Origin: Methylobacterium gregans
Lineage (GTDB): Bacteria > Pseudomonadota > Alphaproteobacteria > Rhizobiales > Beijerinckiaceae
Reading direction: 5' to 3'
Assembly (NCBI RefSeq): GCF_022179245.1
Contig: NZ_BPQM01000071.1
Location: 1 to 50,501 of the forward strand
DNA length: 50,501 nt
Part shown: positions 8,305-23,499 of the stretch, one piece after another
Numbering within the stretch: position 1 is the stretch's first letter
How the letters are laid out: the number at the start of each line of letters is the position of its first letter
Notes under the pieces: model-generated
Database searches by the model: none
What the model was told of the DNA's origin: nothing
The model's input: only the letters and a program-made list of their open reading frames with translations
Program-made: the position numbers and the translations under genes

Positions 8305-8409
8305 CGAAAGGCCTGAGGCCTTTCGCGGGTGCAGGGTGGAACCCTGCATCTGGAACCGCCGTCCCGGCCGCGCCGGGTTGGCGGTTCCGACCCGGGGCAC
8401 TGCCCCGGG
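8305..8409. repeat. Array of four adjacent perfect hairpins between convergent genes
   Basis: Four consecutive inverted repeats: 8305-8325 (CGAAAGGCCT/AGGCCTTTCG), 8330-8348 (TGCAGGGT-GGA-ACCCTGCA), 8352-8388 (GGAACCGCC/GGCGGTTCC around an inner CCCGG stem) and 8391-8409 (CCCGGGGCA-C-TGCCCCGGG). The array fills the gap between the SGNH gene and gltD, so it probably ends or protects both transcripts. The first two modules recur at 38798-38841. Confidence 0.75.
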
Positions 8410-8449
8410 ACCCCGCCAAAGGACCTCGGCCCCCTTGGGATTCCGAGAC

Positions 8450-9883
<1,434 letters not shown>

Positions 9884-9950
9884 CGGTCAGCCCCTGGGCT
9901 CGCGCGTCTCCCGACTGCGCCGCCCGCATCGTCCAATATCCTGAGCGCGT

Positions 9951-9974
9951 GACCGGGCGGCGAACCGCCCGGTC
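9951..9974 (-). terminator. Intercistronic UUCG hairpin between gltB and gltD
   Basis: Perfect 10-bp stem GACCGGGCGG/CCGCCCGGTC with a 4-base loop that reads UUCG in the gltB transcript, starting 12 bases after the gltB stop. There is no T-tract, so it may be a 3'-end stabiliser or partial attenuator that sets the gltB:gltD ratio, not a full terminator. Confidence 0.5.
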
Positions 9975-9986
9975 GTCCGGCGATGT

Positions 9987-14696
<4,710 letters not shown>

Positions 14697-15315
14697 CCCG
14701 CTCGATCCGACTATCCGGGCGATCCCGCCCGCAGGCCAGCATGTTTCATGCCCGAACATCGATCGATGCCGGGCCTGTCAATCCGTCTCGTCGGGTAAAG
14801 CCGGTTCTTCCCTCGGGAAGCGCCCGCCGACCCGCGGGCTCGCCACCAGCCCGTTTTCAGCCGGCGTGGGCCCGGATCGCCGGAGCGGCGATCGGCTTGC
14901 TGATGTGTTTCGACGTCGCGACGCGCACGTGATCTACATCCTGCCCAAGAAACGAACGCCCGCGGGCGTCCGCCGACAAATGGGACAGTCCTACTGTCCT
15001 AAAAACGCAAACTGACAGATTCCAATCGTTCCAGCAAGAGGGGTGCGCTTTGTCACGCAGGCCCCCTTGCCACAGGTGCACGCCGGTGCAGCAGAGGCGT
15101 CCCGCGGCGCGCGATGTCCAGAGCCGGACACAGGACCACGCAGCGCCGGCCCCCGCATTCTCGCCCGAATCTGTTGGTTAACGAAATCCTGCCGAGCACA
15201 AGCGGCATGCGGGGCAACGACCCTGTGGGCACGGGCCCCGGATCGAGGGGTCCGGGGCCGTGTCGGTCGATGGGATCCGCCGGCCGGCAGAGCGTGGAAC
15301 GAGATCGAGACGCGC
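14697..15315. other. Long intergenic region between divergent gltB and a secreted-protein gene
   Basis: 619 bases with no convincing gene. It must hold the gltB promoter and that of the rightward gene. Two perfect inverted repeats stand out: ACGCCCG-CGGGCGT (14956-14969) and GGACAGT-CCT-ACTGTCC (14983-14999), the second in a locally AT-richer stretch followed by TAAAAA. A TTAAC-containing patch lies near 15178. Either palindrome could be a regulator site; no known consensus is assigned. Confidence 0.5.
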
Positions 15316-16326
15316 ATGCAGACCAGTCCGCGAAGCGGCATCCTCCATATCCTCAGCCGGCAGAAGCCCGGGCGAGGCTTGCGCGCGGCCGCGGCAGCCT
15401 GCGCGCTGCTCGCGGGGTCGGCTCTGTCGGCACAGGCGCAGTACGTCTTCGAGGACGAGATCCTGCCACCGCGCGCAGTGGCATGGCGCCTGAACGACCG
15501 CGGCTTCACCGGCATCGGCCGCCCGCGCTTCGACGGTGGCGCCTATATCGTGGAGGCTTTCGATCCACGCGGTGATCGGGTCCGCCTCGTCGTTGCGCCG
15601 GACAACGGAGCGATCCTCGGGCGCCAGCGCCTGGACGTCCCGGTTTCGGTCGAGCGTCCCGCCCGTCCGGCTGCTGGCTACGGCTGGACCGAGGAAGAGT
15701 TCGGATCGCCTCGCCGCCGTGATGCCGAGCGCCTGGTGCCGCCCGGCCGCATTCCGATGCCGGAGGATCGCGGCGTCTACGCCGCGCGCCCGCTTCCGCC
15801 CGTCGCGGCGCGTCCCGTCGAGTCCGTCCGGCGGGAGCCGGCGCGCGAGCCGACCCGCGAGGCCGCGGTGGCCGACCCGACCGGTAACCCGCTCGGCCTG
15901 AACCCGGACGCGGCCGTTCGCCAGCCTCCGCAGCGCCGGGCCGCGCGGACAACACCGCCCGCCGAGAAACCCCAGAGCCCCAGACTCTCCGACGTGAAGC
16001 CGCCCACCCGCCTGACGCCCGAGGCGCCGAGACCGGCGGTAGCCAAGGCGGAGCCCCCCAAGCCGGAAGCTCCTAGGACCGAGACGGCCAAGATCGAGGC
16101 GAAAGTCGATCCGAAGGCCGACGCACCGAAGGGGCCGGCCATGCCCGCCGCCCAGGTGCCGCCTTCCACGCCGGCACCTACGAAGGCCGCCGACCTCAAG
16201 CCCGCTGACAAACCGGCCGATCCGGGCTGGAAGGATCCGCCCGAGGCCAAGCGCAACGTGCGGGTCATCGGTGGTGCCACGATCGTGCCGGGCACGACCG
16301 ACAAGGAGAGTGCGGCCGGGAACTGA
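15316..16326 (+). CDS. Secreted Pro/Ala-rich protein with PepSY-like N-terminal domain
   Basis: 336 residues, not recognised as a named gene. A signal peptide (residues about 18-42, ending SAQA) precedes a compact domain (about 43-105: FEDEILPPRAVAWRL, then IVEAFDPRGDRVRLVVAP). This reads like the small PepSY-type folds common in alphaproteobacterial envelope proteins. Residues about 110-315 are low-complexity Pro/Ala/Lys/Glu-rich and probably disordered. The C-terminus carries NVRVIGGATIVPG. The ATG at 15316 is chosen because the signal peptide follows it directly; the frame is open upstream to 15043 without signal character. It converges on fdhD with 10 bp between stops. Confidence 0.75.
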   Translation: MQTSPRSGILHILSRQKPGRGLRAAAAACALLAGSALSAQAQYVFEDEILPPRAVAWRLNDRGFTGIGRPRFDGGAYIVEAFDPRGDRVRLVVAPDNGAILGRQRLDVPVSVERPARPAAGYGWTEEEFGSPRRRDAERLVPPGRIPMPEDRGVYAARPLPPVAARPVESVRREPAREPTREAAVADPTGNPLGLNPDAAVRQPPQRRAARTTPPAEKPQSPRLSDVKPPTRLTPEAPRPAVAKAEPPKPEAPRTETAKIEAKVDPKADAPKGPAMPAAQVPPSTPAPTKAADLKPADKPADPGWKDPPEAKRNVRVIGGATIVPGTTDKESAAGN

Positions 16327-16340
16327 GGGCGCGCCCTCAG
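16323..16340. terminator. Palindrome covering both convergent stop codons
   Basis: An 18-bp perfect palindrome CTGAGGGCG/CGCCCTCAG. The TGA of the rightward gene (16324-16326) and the TGA of fdhD (16337-16339, minus strand) both lie inside it. It is a likely bidirectional transcript-end structure, though without a T-tract. Confidence 0.5.
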
Positions 16341-17194
16341 TCCGGCATGACCAGACGCTGGCCGCCACAGAACACCGTGAGCGTGTCCGAGCGTGCGATG
16401 GCGCAGAGGGTCATGTCGTGCTCCCGCGCACGAGCTAGGGCCAGAGAGGTCGGAGCCGAGATCGCCACGATCACGGCGGCGCCGAGCCGAGCCGCCTTCT
16501 CGACCATCTCGAACGAGCAGCGGCTGGTGATGACCGCGAAGCCCGTCGCCGGGTCGCGGCCGGCGCGCATGAGCGCGCCGATCAGCTTGTCGAGAGCGTT
16601 GTGGCGGCCGACGTCCTCGCGCACCACGACGAGCGTACCGTCGAGATCTGCCCAGGCGGCAGCGTGCACCGCGCGCGTCTCGTGATTCAGCACCTGCGCC
16701 TCGGAGAGCGCCGACAGCGCTCGCTCGATCGCCGCGACCGTCACGCGAATGGCGGGCGCTTCCCGCATGTCCGCGACCGGCAGCGAGGCCAGATCCTCGA
16801 CGCCGCAGACGCCGCATCCCGTGCGGCCGCTCAGCGCCCGCTTGCGGGCGAGGTGCTCGCGCAGGCGCCCCGGCGCGAGGTCCACGAGCAGGCGCAGGCC
16901 GCCTTGCTCGGTCTCTTGCCCGGCCTCCAGCGCGACGCCCCGAACCTCGTCGGCAGACTCGACGATTCCCTCCGTCAGGCTGAAGCCGTAGGCGAAATCC
17001 TCCAGGTCGGAGGGCGTGGTCATCATCACCGCGTAGGGCACGCTGCCGTAGACGAGATTCACCGGTGTCTCGACGGCGAGGGCGCGGCTGTCCGGCCGGG
17101 GCTCGGCCTCCCGATAAGCAACCACCCGCGTCGGCACCCGCACGGCAGGCTCCGGCAGAAGCGATCGGCTCTCCGCGACATCGTGCCCAGGCAT
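16337..17194 (-). CDS. fdhD: Formate dehydrogenase accessory sulfurtransferase FdhD
   Basis: About 285 residues. FdhD moves sulfur from a cysteine desulfurase to the molybdenum cofactor of formate dehydrogenases. The hallmark CGVCG (within GCGVCGVEDL, about residue 124) provides the sulfur-carrying Cys pair. Family segments ETPVNLVYG, EDFAYGFSLTEGIV and ITSRCSFEMVEKAARLGA are present. Two starts are possible, 17200 and 17194; the second is preferred because AGGA sits about five bases ahead of it. It is divergent from the cox operon; no formate dehydrogenase subunit gene is in the window. Formate oxidation is central in methylotrophs, which would fit the suspected host. Confidence 0.93.
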   Translation of the reverse strand: MPGHDVAESRSLLPEPAVRVPTRVVAYREAEPRPDSRALAVETPVNLVYGSVPYAVMMTTPSDLEDFAYGFSLTEGIVESADEVRGVALEAGQETEQGGLRLLVDLAPGRLREHLARKRALSGRTGCGVCGVEDLASLPVADMREAPAIRVTVAAIERALSALSEAQVLNHETRAVHAAAWADLDGTLVVVREDVGRHNALDKLIGALMRAGRDPATGFAVITSRCSFEMVEKAARLGAAVIVAISAPTSLALARAREHDMTLCAIARSDTLTVFCGGQRLVMPD

Positions 17195-17481
17195 CGGCAT
17201 CCTGCAGGTTATTGCAGCCTCAACGGCGATCGAGCCTGTGTCCTACACCAACCCGCGACGCGGGGGAGCTCACAGCGGGGATTTACGGCGCCAGGACGGC
17301 AGGAAAGCGCGCGATGCGACGCTTGTACGGTTGCGCCTTGCACGCCCATGTGATCTGACACCGCGATCGGCAACCCCGGCCTCACGGCCGCTGGGCCCGC
17401 GAAGTCGGTTGCGCGCCAGGCCAGAGATAGGGCGCCGCGCAGCCAAGAAGAAGAGTCTCCGAGGGGAGCTAAGGGAGCCAC

Positions 17482-18321
17482 ATGCGGACGGCGCGGACGA
17501 AAACACCATTCTTGTCGGGGGTGGCCGCGCTCGGCGCCCTCCTCGTGACGTCCTCCCAGACCTTCGCTGCGGGTATCGGCCAGCCGGTGCCGTGGCAGAT
17601 GGACCGTCAGGTCGCGGTCACGGAGAATGCGCGCGACATCCACAGCTTCGAGCACGGGATGCACTGGCTCTCGCTCGGCATCTCGCTCTTCGTTCTGGGC
17701 CTGATCCTCTGGTGCATCTTCCGCTTCGGTGAGAAGCGCAACCCGACGCCCTCGAAGACCACCCACAACACCGCCATCGAGATCGCCTGGACCATCGTGC
17801 CGGTGCTGATCCTCGTCGCGGTCGCGATCCCGTCCTTCCGCCTGCTCCGCACGCAGCTCTCGGACCCCAAGGCCGACGTGATGATCAAGGTCATCGGTCA
17901 TGCCTGGTATTGGTCCTACGAGTACCCGCAGGCCGAGCAGGGCGGGGGCTTCACCTTCGACGCCAACCTCGACGAGGACAAGCAGCCGAAGCTATTGGCC
18001 ACCGACAACGACATGGTCGTGCCGGTGAACAAGGTGGTGAAGATCCAGGTCACCTCGACCGACGTGCTGCACTCCTGGGCCCTGCCCTCCTTCGGCTTCA
18101 AGATCGACGCGATCACGGGCCGCCTGAACCAGGCTTGGTTCAAGGCCGATAAGGAAGGCACCTACCACGGCCAGTGCTCCGAGCTCTGCGGCCAGCGCCA
18201 CGCCTACATGCCCATCACCGTGCGGGTGGTGAGCGAGGAGGCCTACGCCCAGTGGCTCACCGAGGCGAAGACGAAATACGCCCGCCTCGACGACGGCTCG
18301 AAGCTCGCCGACGCGCGCTGA
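17482..18321 (+). CDS. coxB: Cytochrome c oxidase subunit II
   Basis: 279 residues; an aa3-type oxidase subunit that accepts electrons from cytochrome c. A signal peptide (ending TFAAG) is followed by two transmembrane helices (about residues 55-78 and 98-120) and a periplasmic cupredoxin domain. The CuA motif CSELCGQRHAYM at about residue 232 is complete, with the earlier His in TDVLHSWALPSFG. An aromatic electron-entry motif WYWSYEYP is present. The start is preceded by AAGGGAG. First gene of the operon, with a 281-bp promoter region separating it from fdhD; that gap shows no other gene. Confidence 0.97.
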   Translation: MRTARTKTPFLSGVAALGALLVTSSQTFAAGIGQPVPWQMDRQVAVTENARDIHSFEHGMHWLSLGISLFVLGLILWCIFRFGEKRNPTPSKTTHNTAIEIAWTIVPVLILVAVAIPSFRLLRTQLSDPKADVMIKVIGHAWYWSYEYPQAEQGGGFTFDANLDEDKQPKLLATDNDMVVPVNKVVKIQVTSTDVLHSWALPSFGFKIDAITGRLNQAWFKADKEGTYHGQCSELCGQRHAYMPITVRVVSEEAYAQWLTEAKTKYARLDDGSKLADAR

Positions 18322-18407
18322 GCGCCCTTCCCGGGTCGGCGCCCCTCAAGGCCCCGGCCCGGTAGCCGCGACACAATCAGAGAGAAACGCACAAGGCTCT
18401 TCGATCC

Positions 18408-20036
18408 ATGGCAACAGCCACCGCACACGGGGCGCACGACGCCCACGACGACCATAAGCCAGGCTTCTTCGCCCGCTGGTTCCTGTCCACGAACCATAAG
18501 GACATCGGCACGCTCTACCTGCTCTTCGCCTTCTGCGCGGGCATGGTCGGCGCCTTCCTGTCCTTCGGCATCCGCATGGAGATGGAGGAGCCCGGGCTCC
18601 AGTACTTCTCCAACCCGGCCACCTACAACGTGTTCGTGACCGGCCACGGCCTCATCATGGTGTTCTTCATGGTGATGCCGGCCCTGATCGGCGGCTTCGG
18701 CAACTGGTTCGTGCCCCTCATGATCGGCGCGCCCGACATGGCGTTCCCGCGCATGAACAACATCTCGTTCTGGCTGACCTTCGCGGGCTTCCTGAGCCTC
18801 GTCTGCTCCCTCTTCGTCGAGGGCGCACCGGGCGCGCAGGGCGCGGGCACCGGCTGGACCGTTTACCCGCCGCTCTCGGCCGCCGGCCATCCGGGTCCCG
18901 CCGTCGACTTCGCGATCTTCGCCCTGCACCTCTCGGGCGCGGGCTCCATCCTCGGCGCGATCAACTTCATCACCACCATCCTCAACATGCGCGCGCCTGG
19001 CATGACGCTGCACAAGATGCCGCTCTTCGCCTGGGCCGAGCTGGTGACCGCGTTCCTGCTGCTCCTGTCGCTCCCGGTGCTCGCCGGCGCGATCACGATG
19101 CTGCTCACTGACCGCAACTTCGGCACGACCTTCTTCGACCCGGCCGGCGGCGGTGACCCGATCCTCTGGCAGCACCTGTTCTGGTTCTTCGGTCACCCCG
19201 AAGTGTACATCATGATCCTGCCGGCCTTCGGCATCGTCTCGCACATCATCGCCACGTTCTCGCGCAAGCCCGTCTTCGGCTACCTCGCGATGGCCTACGC
19301 GATGGTCGCGATCGGCGTGGTCGGCTTCGTCGTGTGGGCCCACCACATGTACACGGTCGGCCTCTCGCTCCAGACGCAGTCCTACTTCGTCTTCGCCACG
19401 ATGGTGATCGCGGTGCCGACGGGCGTGAAGATCTTCTCCTGGATCGCCACGATGTGGGGCGGCTCCATCCGGTTCACCGCCGCGATGCACTGGGCGATCG
19501 GCTTCATCTTCCTGTTCACCGTCGGCGGCGTCACCGGCGTCGTCCTGGCGAACTCGTCGATCGACAAGTACCTGCACGACACCTACTACGTCGTGGCGCA
19601 CTTCCACTACGTGCTCTCGCTCGGTGCCGTGTTCATCATCTTCGCCGGTGTCTACTACTGGTTCCCGAAGATGACCGGCCGCATCATCCCCGAATGGGCG
19701 GGCAAGCTGCACTTCTGGCTGGCCTTCATCGGCGCGAACGTCCTGTTCTTCCCGATGCACTTCCTGGGTCTGGCCGGCATGCCGCGTCGCTATGCCGACT
19801 ACCCGGAGGCGTTCGCGGGCTGGCACAAGGTGTCGACCTACGGCGGCCACATCTTCGCGCTCGGCATGTTCGTCTTCGTGATCGGCGTGGTTCTGGCCTT
19901 CCGCTCGAAGGTTCGTGCCGCGGACAATCCCTGGGGCGAGGGTGCGACGACGCTGGAGTGGACCCTGTCCTCGCCGCCGCCCTTCCACCAGTTCGAGACA
20001 CTGCCCCGGATCGCGGACGAGCCGGGCCACCACTGA
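18408..20036 (+). CDS. coxA: Cytochrome c oxidase subunit I
   Basis: 542 residues, twelve predicted transmembrane helices; the catalytic haem a/a3-CuB subunit. The sequence shows the CuB His-Tyr pair and Glu in [14 protein letters not shown], two further CuB His in [10 protein letters not shown], the K-channel Lys in PTGVKIFSW, the D-channel region [11 protein letters not shown] and the haem ligands in [10 protein letters not shown]. This is the A-type haem-copper oxidase pattern. It follows coxB by 86 bp. A perfect 11-bp hairpin lies just after the stop. Confidence 0.98.
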   Translation: MATATAHGAHDAHDDHKPGFFARWFLSTNHKDIGTLYLLFAFCAGMVGAFLSFGIRMEMEEPGLQYFSNPATYNVFVTGHGLIMVFFMVMPALIGGFGNWFVPLMIGAPDMAFPRMNNISFWLTFAGFLSLVCSLFVEGAPGAQGAGTGWTVYPPLSAAGHPGPAVDFAIFALHLSGAGSILGAINFITTILNMRAPGMTLHKMPLFAWAELVTAFLLLLSLPVLAGAITMLLTDRNFGTTFFDPAGGGDPILWQHLFWFFGHPEVYIMILPAFGIVSHIIATFSRKPVFGYLAMAYAMVAIGVVGFVVWAHHMYTVGLSLQTQSYFVFATMVIAVPTGVKIFSWIATMWGGSIRFTAAMHWAIGFIFLFTVGGVTGVVLANSSIDKYLHDTYYVVAHFHYVLSLGAVFIIFAGVYYWFPKMTGRIIPEWAGKLHFWLAFIGANVLFFPMHFLGLAGMPRRYADYPEAFAGWHKVSTYGGHIFALGMFVFVIGVVLAFRSKVRAADNPWGEGATTLEWTLSSPPPFHQFETLPRIADEPGHH

Positions 20037-20043
20037 GGACAAC

Positions 20044-20071
20044 GGGGTCCGGGACAGGCTTCCCGGACCCC
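20044..20071 (+). terminator. Hairpin between coxA and ctaB
   Basis: An 11-bp perfect stem GGGGTCCGGGA/TCCCGGACCCC with a six-base loop, eight bases after the coxA stop, and no T-tract. It could protect or attenuate the highly expressed coxBA message ahead of the assembly genes. Confidence 0.5.
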
Positions 20072-20218
20072 GGCGGGGACCGCACAGCGGCCCCCGCCCT
20101 TCCCCGGACGCCGTCGCGCGACGTCCCGGAAAGGGCGAGATCTTCCGGCAGAGGGCCGTTCCGGGCCCGCAGGCCGGGATATGTCTTGGAACTATTCGGT
20201 TTCGCCTTTACCGCCGCC

Positions 20219-21202
20219 ATGATGGCCGGCGCGCCAGAGCCAGTGATGTCGATGACAGGTCTGACCCACGCACTTCCCGCCGAGCGCGAGACCTTCGCGC
20301 CCGCCGTCGGCGGCGACGTTCCGGACTACTTCGCCCTGCTGAAGCCCCGGGTGATGGTGCTGGTGATCTTCACCGCGCTGGTCGGCATGGTGGTCTCGCC
20401 GCACGGCCACGTCTCGCCAGTGATCGGGGCGATCTCGCTCCTGATGATCGCGATCGGCGCGGGCGCCTCGGGCTGCCTCAACATGTGGTGGGACGCCGAC
20501 ATCGACGCGGTGATGACCCGCACCGCCAAGCGCCCGATCCCGGACGGGCGCATCCGCCCGAACGAGGCGCTGGCCTTCGGCCTGTTCCTCTCAGTCGCCT
20601 CGACGCTGGTCCTCGGGCTCGCGGCGAACTGGCTGGCCGCGGGGCTCCTGGCCTTCACTATCGTGTTCTACGCGGTGATCTACTCGATGTGGCTGAAGCG
20701 GGCGACCGCGCAGAACATCGTCATCGGCGGCGCGGCGGGCGCCCTCCCCCCGGTGATCGGGCAGGCGGTCGTGACGGGCTCGGTCGGCATCGAGTCGCTC
20801 GTGCTGTTCGCCATCATCTTCATCTGGACGCCGCCGCATTTCTGGGCGCTCGCGCTCGTGAAGGCCGGCGAGTACGCCAAGGCCGGCATCCCGATGATGC
20901 CGAACGTGGCTGGCCCCGATTCTACCCGCCGCCAGATCGTCTGGTACACGGTTCTGCTCGCCCCCCTCGGCCTCGCGCCGGTGGTCCTCGGCTTCGGCGG
21001 CCTACTCTACGCGGTGATCGGTGTCCTCGGCGGCCTCGGCATGCTGGCCTTCAGCGTGCAGGTGCTGCGCAACCGCGAGGGCGAGGCCGAGAAGCGCGCC
21101 GCCATGGGCATGTTCGGCTTCTCGATTCTCTACCTCTTCCTGCTCTTCGCCGCGCTCCTCGCCGAGCAGAGCCTGGGGCTGTTCCGGCCGCTGGTGGCCT
21201 GA
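20219..21202 (+). CDS. ctaB: Protohaem IX farnesyltransferase (haem O synthase)
   Basis: Up to 327 residues, a UbiA-superfamily membrane prenyltransferase that converts haem B to haem O for the oxidase. The first Asp-rich motif [15 protein letters not shown] (about residue 95) and the downstream [13 protein letters not shown] are typical, with about eight or nine transmembrane helices. The start is uncertain: ATGs at 20219, 20222 and 20246 ([11 protein letters not shown]) are all in frame and none has a strong ribosome-binding site. It lies within the cox operon between coxA and the small gene at 21212. Confidence 0.95.
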   Translation: MMAGAPEPVMSMTGLTHALPAERETFAPAVGGDVPDYFALLKPRVMVLVIFTALVGMVVSPHGHVSPVIGAISLLMIAIGAGASGCLNMWWDADIDAVMTRTAKRPIPDGRIRPNEALAFGLFLSVASTLVLGLAANWLAAGLLAFTIVFYAVIYSMWLKRATAQNIVIGGAAGALPPVIGQAVVTGSVGIESLVLFAIIFIWTPPHFWALALVKAGEYAKAGIPMMPNVAGPDSTRRQIVWYTVLLAPLGLAPVVLGFGGLLYAVIGVLGGLGMLAFSVQVLRNREGEAEKRAAMGMFGFSILYLFLLFAALLAEQSLGLFRPLVA

Positions 21203-21211
21203 TTGTTCGCG

Positions 21212-21388
21212 ATGGATCACAAGGTGGAAGGTCCCAAGGTCGAGTACCGCCCCCTCACGCCCGAGGAGGAGGCACGCCGCCGCAAGCGCTCGGTGGCGAT
21301 CGCGCTGGCGCTCGGCGCGATGGTGCTGCTGTTCTTCGTGCTGACCATCGCGAAACTCGGTCCGCAGATCATGAGCCGGCCGCTCTGA
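21212..21388 (+). CDS. Small single-span membrane protein of the cox operon (CoxF-like)
   Basis: 58 residues: a charged N-terminus (VEYRPLTPEEEARRRKR) then one transmembrane helix (VAIALALGAMVLLFFVLTIA) and a short tail. Proteins of this size and design sit between ctaB and ctaG in many alphaproteobacterial cox operons and are called CoxF or left hypothetical; the role in assembly is not established. The ATG at 21212 is ten bases after the ctaB stop; a TTG at 21203 is an alternative start. The stop is five bases before ctaG. Confidence 0.8.
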   Translation: MDHKVEGPKVEYRPLTPEEEARRRKRSVAIALALGAMVLLFFVLTIAKLGPQIMSRPL

Positions 21389-21392
21389 CCCC

Positions 21393-21995
21393 ATGACGCA
21401 GACGCCGCAGAACCGGAAACTGGGCCGCACCGCCCTCGCCTGCGCGGGCTTCGCGGCGGGCATGCTCGGCCTCGCCTTCGCCTCGGTGCCGCTCTACGAC
21501 GCCTTCTGCAAGGCGACCGGCTACGGCGGCACCCCGCGGCAGGGGGCCGTGCCGACCGCGGTCGCGGCCAAGCCCGGCGACGCCATGCTGGTCCGCTTCG
21601 ACACCAACGTCGCGCCGGGTCTCGGCTGGAAGTTCCGGGCGGAGAGCCGCGGCGTCGAGGCGAGGCTCGGCGAGACCCAGACCGTGTTCTTCCACGTGAA
21701 GAACACCGGGCCGACCGCTACGACGGGGGTCGCCACCTTCAACGTCCAGCCCGAGCTGATGGGCGGCTACTTCGTCAAGGTCGAGTGCTTCTGCTTCAAG
21801 GAGCAGACGCTCCAGCCCGGCGAAACGCTCGACGTGCCGGTGGTGTTCTACATCGACCCGGCCGTGCGGACGGATTCGAACACTCAGCATCTCTCGGAGA
21901 TGACCCTGTCCTACACCTACTTCGCCTCGAAGAACGGGCAGCCGGTGACGGCGGCGCTCGACCGGGGCGGAGCACCGGGGCGGGGGAATTTCTAA
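21393..21995 (+). CDS. ctaG: Cytochrome c oxidase assembly protein CtaG/Cox11
   Basis: 200 residues. A membrane-anchored copper chaperone that delivers Cu(I) to the CuB site of subunit I. One N-terminal transmembrane helix (about residues 11-32) is followed by VPLYDAFCKATGYGGTP and an immunoglobulin-like periplasmic domain. The copper-binding CFCF motif (VECFCFKEQTL) is at about residue 131. Length and motifs are standard. It is tightly spaced after the small gene in the cox operon. Confidence 0.96.
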   Translation: MTQTPQNRKLGRTALACAGFAAGMLGLAFASVPLYDAFCKATGYGGTPRQGAVPTAVAAKPGDAMLVRFDTNVAPGLGWKFRAESRGVEARLGETQTVFFHVKNTGPTATTGVATFNVQPELMGGYFVKVECFCFKEQTLQPGETLDVPVVFYIDPAVRTDSNTQHLSEMTLSYTYFASKNGQPVTAALDRGGAPGRGNF

Positions 21996-22139
21996 GCGCC
22001 AAGCGTGACAACAGCCGCGCCCGTCACGTATGGGTGCGGCACGGGTTTCGACGGGGCGGCACAGGCCCCGCGATCAACAGGGCAGGACCCGCGGCCAGGG
22101 ATGGCCGAGCGGTCTCAAGGGGTCAGGAGAAACGTTCCG

Positions 22140-22997
22140 ATGGCAGAGGCGCACGCCAAGAACCACGACTTCCACATCCTGGCGCCCAGTCCCTGGCCGC
22201 TGCTGGGAGCGATGTCGGGCTTCGTGATGACCACGGGCGCCGTGTTCTGGATGAAGAGCATCCAGTTCGGCACCCTCTCGCCCGGCCCCTACGTGTTCGG
22301 CGCGGGTCTGCTGGGCGTGCTCTACACCATGTTCGCGTGGTGGAGCGACGTGGTGAAGGAGGCCAATTCCGGCGATCACACCCGCGTGGTGCAGCTCCAC
22401 CACCGCTACGGCATGATCATGTTCATCGCCTCCGAGGTGATGTTCTTCGTCGCGTGGTTCTGGGCCTATTTCGAGGCCGCCCTCTACACCGCGGACCCGA
22501 TCCAGGCCTCCCGCGTCGAGTTCACCGGTGGCACCTGGCCGCCCAAGGGCATCGAGGCCTTCGACCCCTGGCACCTGCCGCTGCTCAACACGCTGATCCT
22601 GCTGACGTCGGGCACCACCATCACCTGGGCGCACCATGCCCTGCTGCACGGCGACCGCAAGGGTCTGAAGCTCGGCCTGCTGCTCACCGTGATCCTGGGC
22701 CTGCTCTTCACCGCCTGCCAGGCCTACGAGTACCACCACGCCGCTTTCGGCTTCTCGGGCAGCATCTACTCGTCGACCTTCTTCATGGCGACGGGCTTCC
22801 ACGGTGCCCACGTGATCATCGGCACGATCTTCCTGATCGTCTGCCTGCTGCGGGCGAACGCGGGCCAGTTCACGACGCAGCAGCACCTCGGCTTCGAGTT
22901 CGCCGCTTGGTACTGGCACTTCGTCGACGTGGTCTGGCTGTTCCTCTTCGCCGCCATCTACGTCTGGGGCGCAGGCGCCGGCCACGGCGCACACTGA
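22140..22997 (+). CDS. coxC: Cytochrome c oxidase subunit III
   Basis: 285 residues, seven predicted transmembrane helices. It stabilises subunit I and supports proton uptake. Characteristic segments are HPxxPSPWP-like [13 protein letters not shown] at the N-terminus, [19 protein letters not shown] and the C-terminal [13 protein letters not shown]. The ATG at 22140 is chosen because CAGGAGAAAC precedes it and the protein then starts as family members do; the frame is open to 22005. The 144-bp gap after ctaG holds no gene. A canonical terminator follows. Confidence 0.97.
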   Translation: MAEAHAKNHDFHILAPSPWPLLGAMSGFVMTTGAVFWMKSIQFGTLSPGPYVFGAGLLGVLYTMFAWWSDVVKEANSGDHTRVVQLHHRYGMIMFIASEVMFFVAWFWAYFEAALYTADPIQASRVEFTGGTWPPKGIEAFDPWHLPLLNTLILLTSGTTITWAHHALLHGDRKGLKLGLLLTVILGLLFTACQAYEYHHAAFGFSGSIYSSTFFMATGFHGAHVIIGTIFLIVCLLRANAGQFTTQQHLGFEFAAWYWHFVDVVWLFLFAAIYVWGAGAGHGAH

Positions 22998-23034
22998 ACA
23001 CCGGCCGCCGCGCTCCGCGCATGGCGGCGATGCG

Positions 23035-23059
23035 AAGGGCGGCTCCGGCCGCCCTTTTT
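23035..23059 (+). terminator. Rho-independent terminator after coxC
   Basis: GC stem AGGGCGGC/GCCGCCCT with loop TCCG, directly followed by a run of five T residues (23055-23059). It lies about 40 bases after the coxC stop and should end the main cox transcript, leaving the DUF983-surf1 genes on read-through or on their own promoter. Confidence 0.85.
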
Positions 23060-23127
23060 CATGCGTGCGACGCTGCGCGATCCCATATCGGTCTTCCGGG
23101 GGATCCGCGTTCGAGGGAAGCAGAATC

Positions 23128-23499
23128 TTGGATCACAGCCAACACCGGCCGGAGCCGATCCCGACGGGCCTGCGGGGACGCTGCCCGCGCTGCGGCGAGG
23201 GCCACCTGTTCAAGGGCTTCCTCACCCTGCGCCCGTCCTGCGAGGCCTGCGGGCTCGATTACGCGAACTTCGACTCGGCGGACGGGCCGGCCTTCTTCGT
23301 GATGTCGATCGTCGGCCTCGTCGTGGTCGGTCTCGCCCTGTGGATGGAGATCACCTACGAGCCGCCGATCTGGGTTCATGCCCTGGTGGCGGGCAGCCTC
23401 TCGATCGGCCTCAGCCTGCTTCTGGTGCGCCCGCTCAAGGGCATGCTGGTCGCTCTGCAATACGCCAACAAGGCCGAGCAGGGGCGCTTTGAGCCGTGA
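23128..23499 (+). CDS. DUF983 small membrane protein
   Basis: 123 residues. A zinc-ribbon-like N-terminus (GRCPRCGEGHLF and CEACGLDY, four Cys) precedes two transmembrane helices (about residues 52-72 and 80-100). DUF983 genes are conserved next to coxC and surf1 in Alphaproteobacteria, which suggests an oxidase-assembly role, but none is established. The TTG at 23128 is preferred: it gives the usual length and has GAGGGAAG upstream. The stop overlaps the GTG of surf1 (GTGA). Confidence 0.85.
   Translation: MDHSQHRPEPIPTGLRGRCPRCGEGHLFKGFLTLRPSCEACGLDYANFDSADGPAFFVMSIVGLVVVGLALWMEITYEPPIWVHALVAGSLSIGLSLLLVRPLKGMLVALQYANKAEQGRFEP

Noticed and set aside
18243..20042. 599-codon minus-strand frame opposite coxA
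   Set aside because: Glu/Arg/His-rich shadow of cytochrome oxidase subunit I.
22098..22125. GGGATGGCCGAGCGGTCTCAAGG, resembling the 5' end and D-arm of a class II tRNA
   Set aside because: No anticodon arm, variable arm or T-arm follows before coxC starts at 22140, and nothing upstream pairs as an acceptor stem; a chance match.
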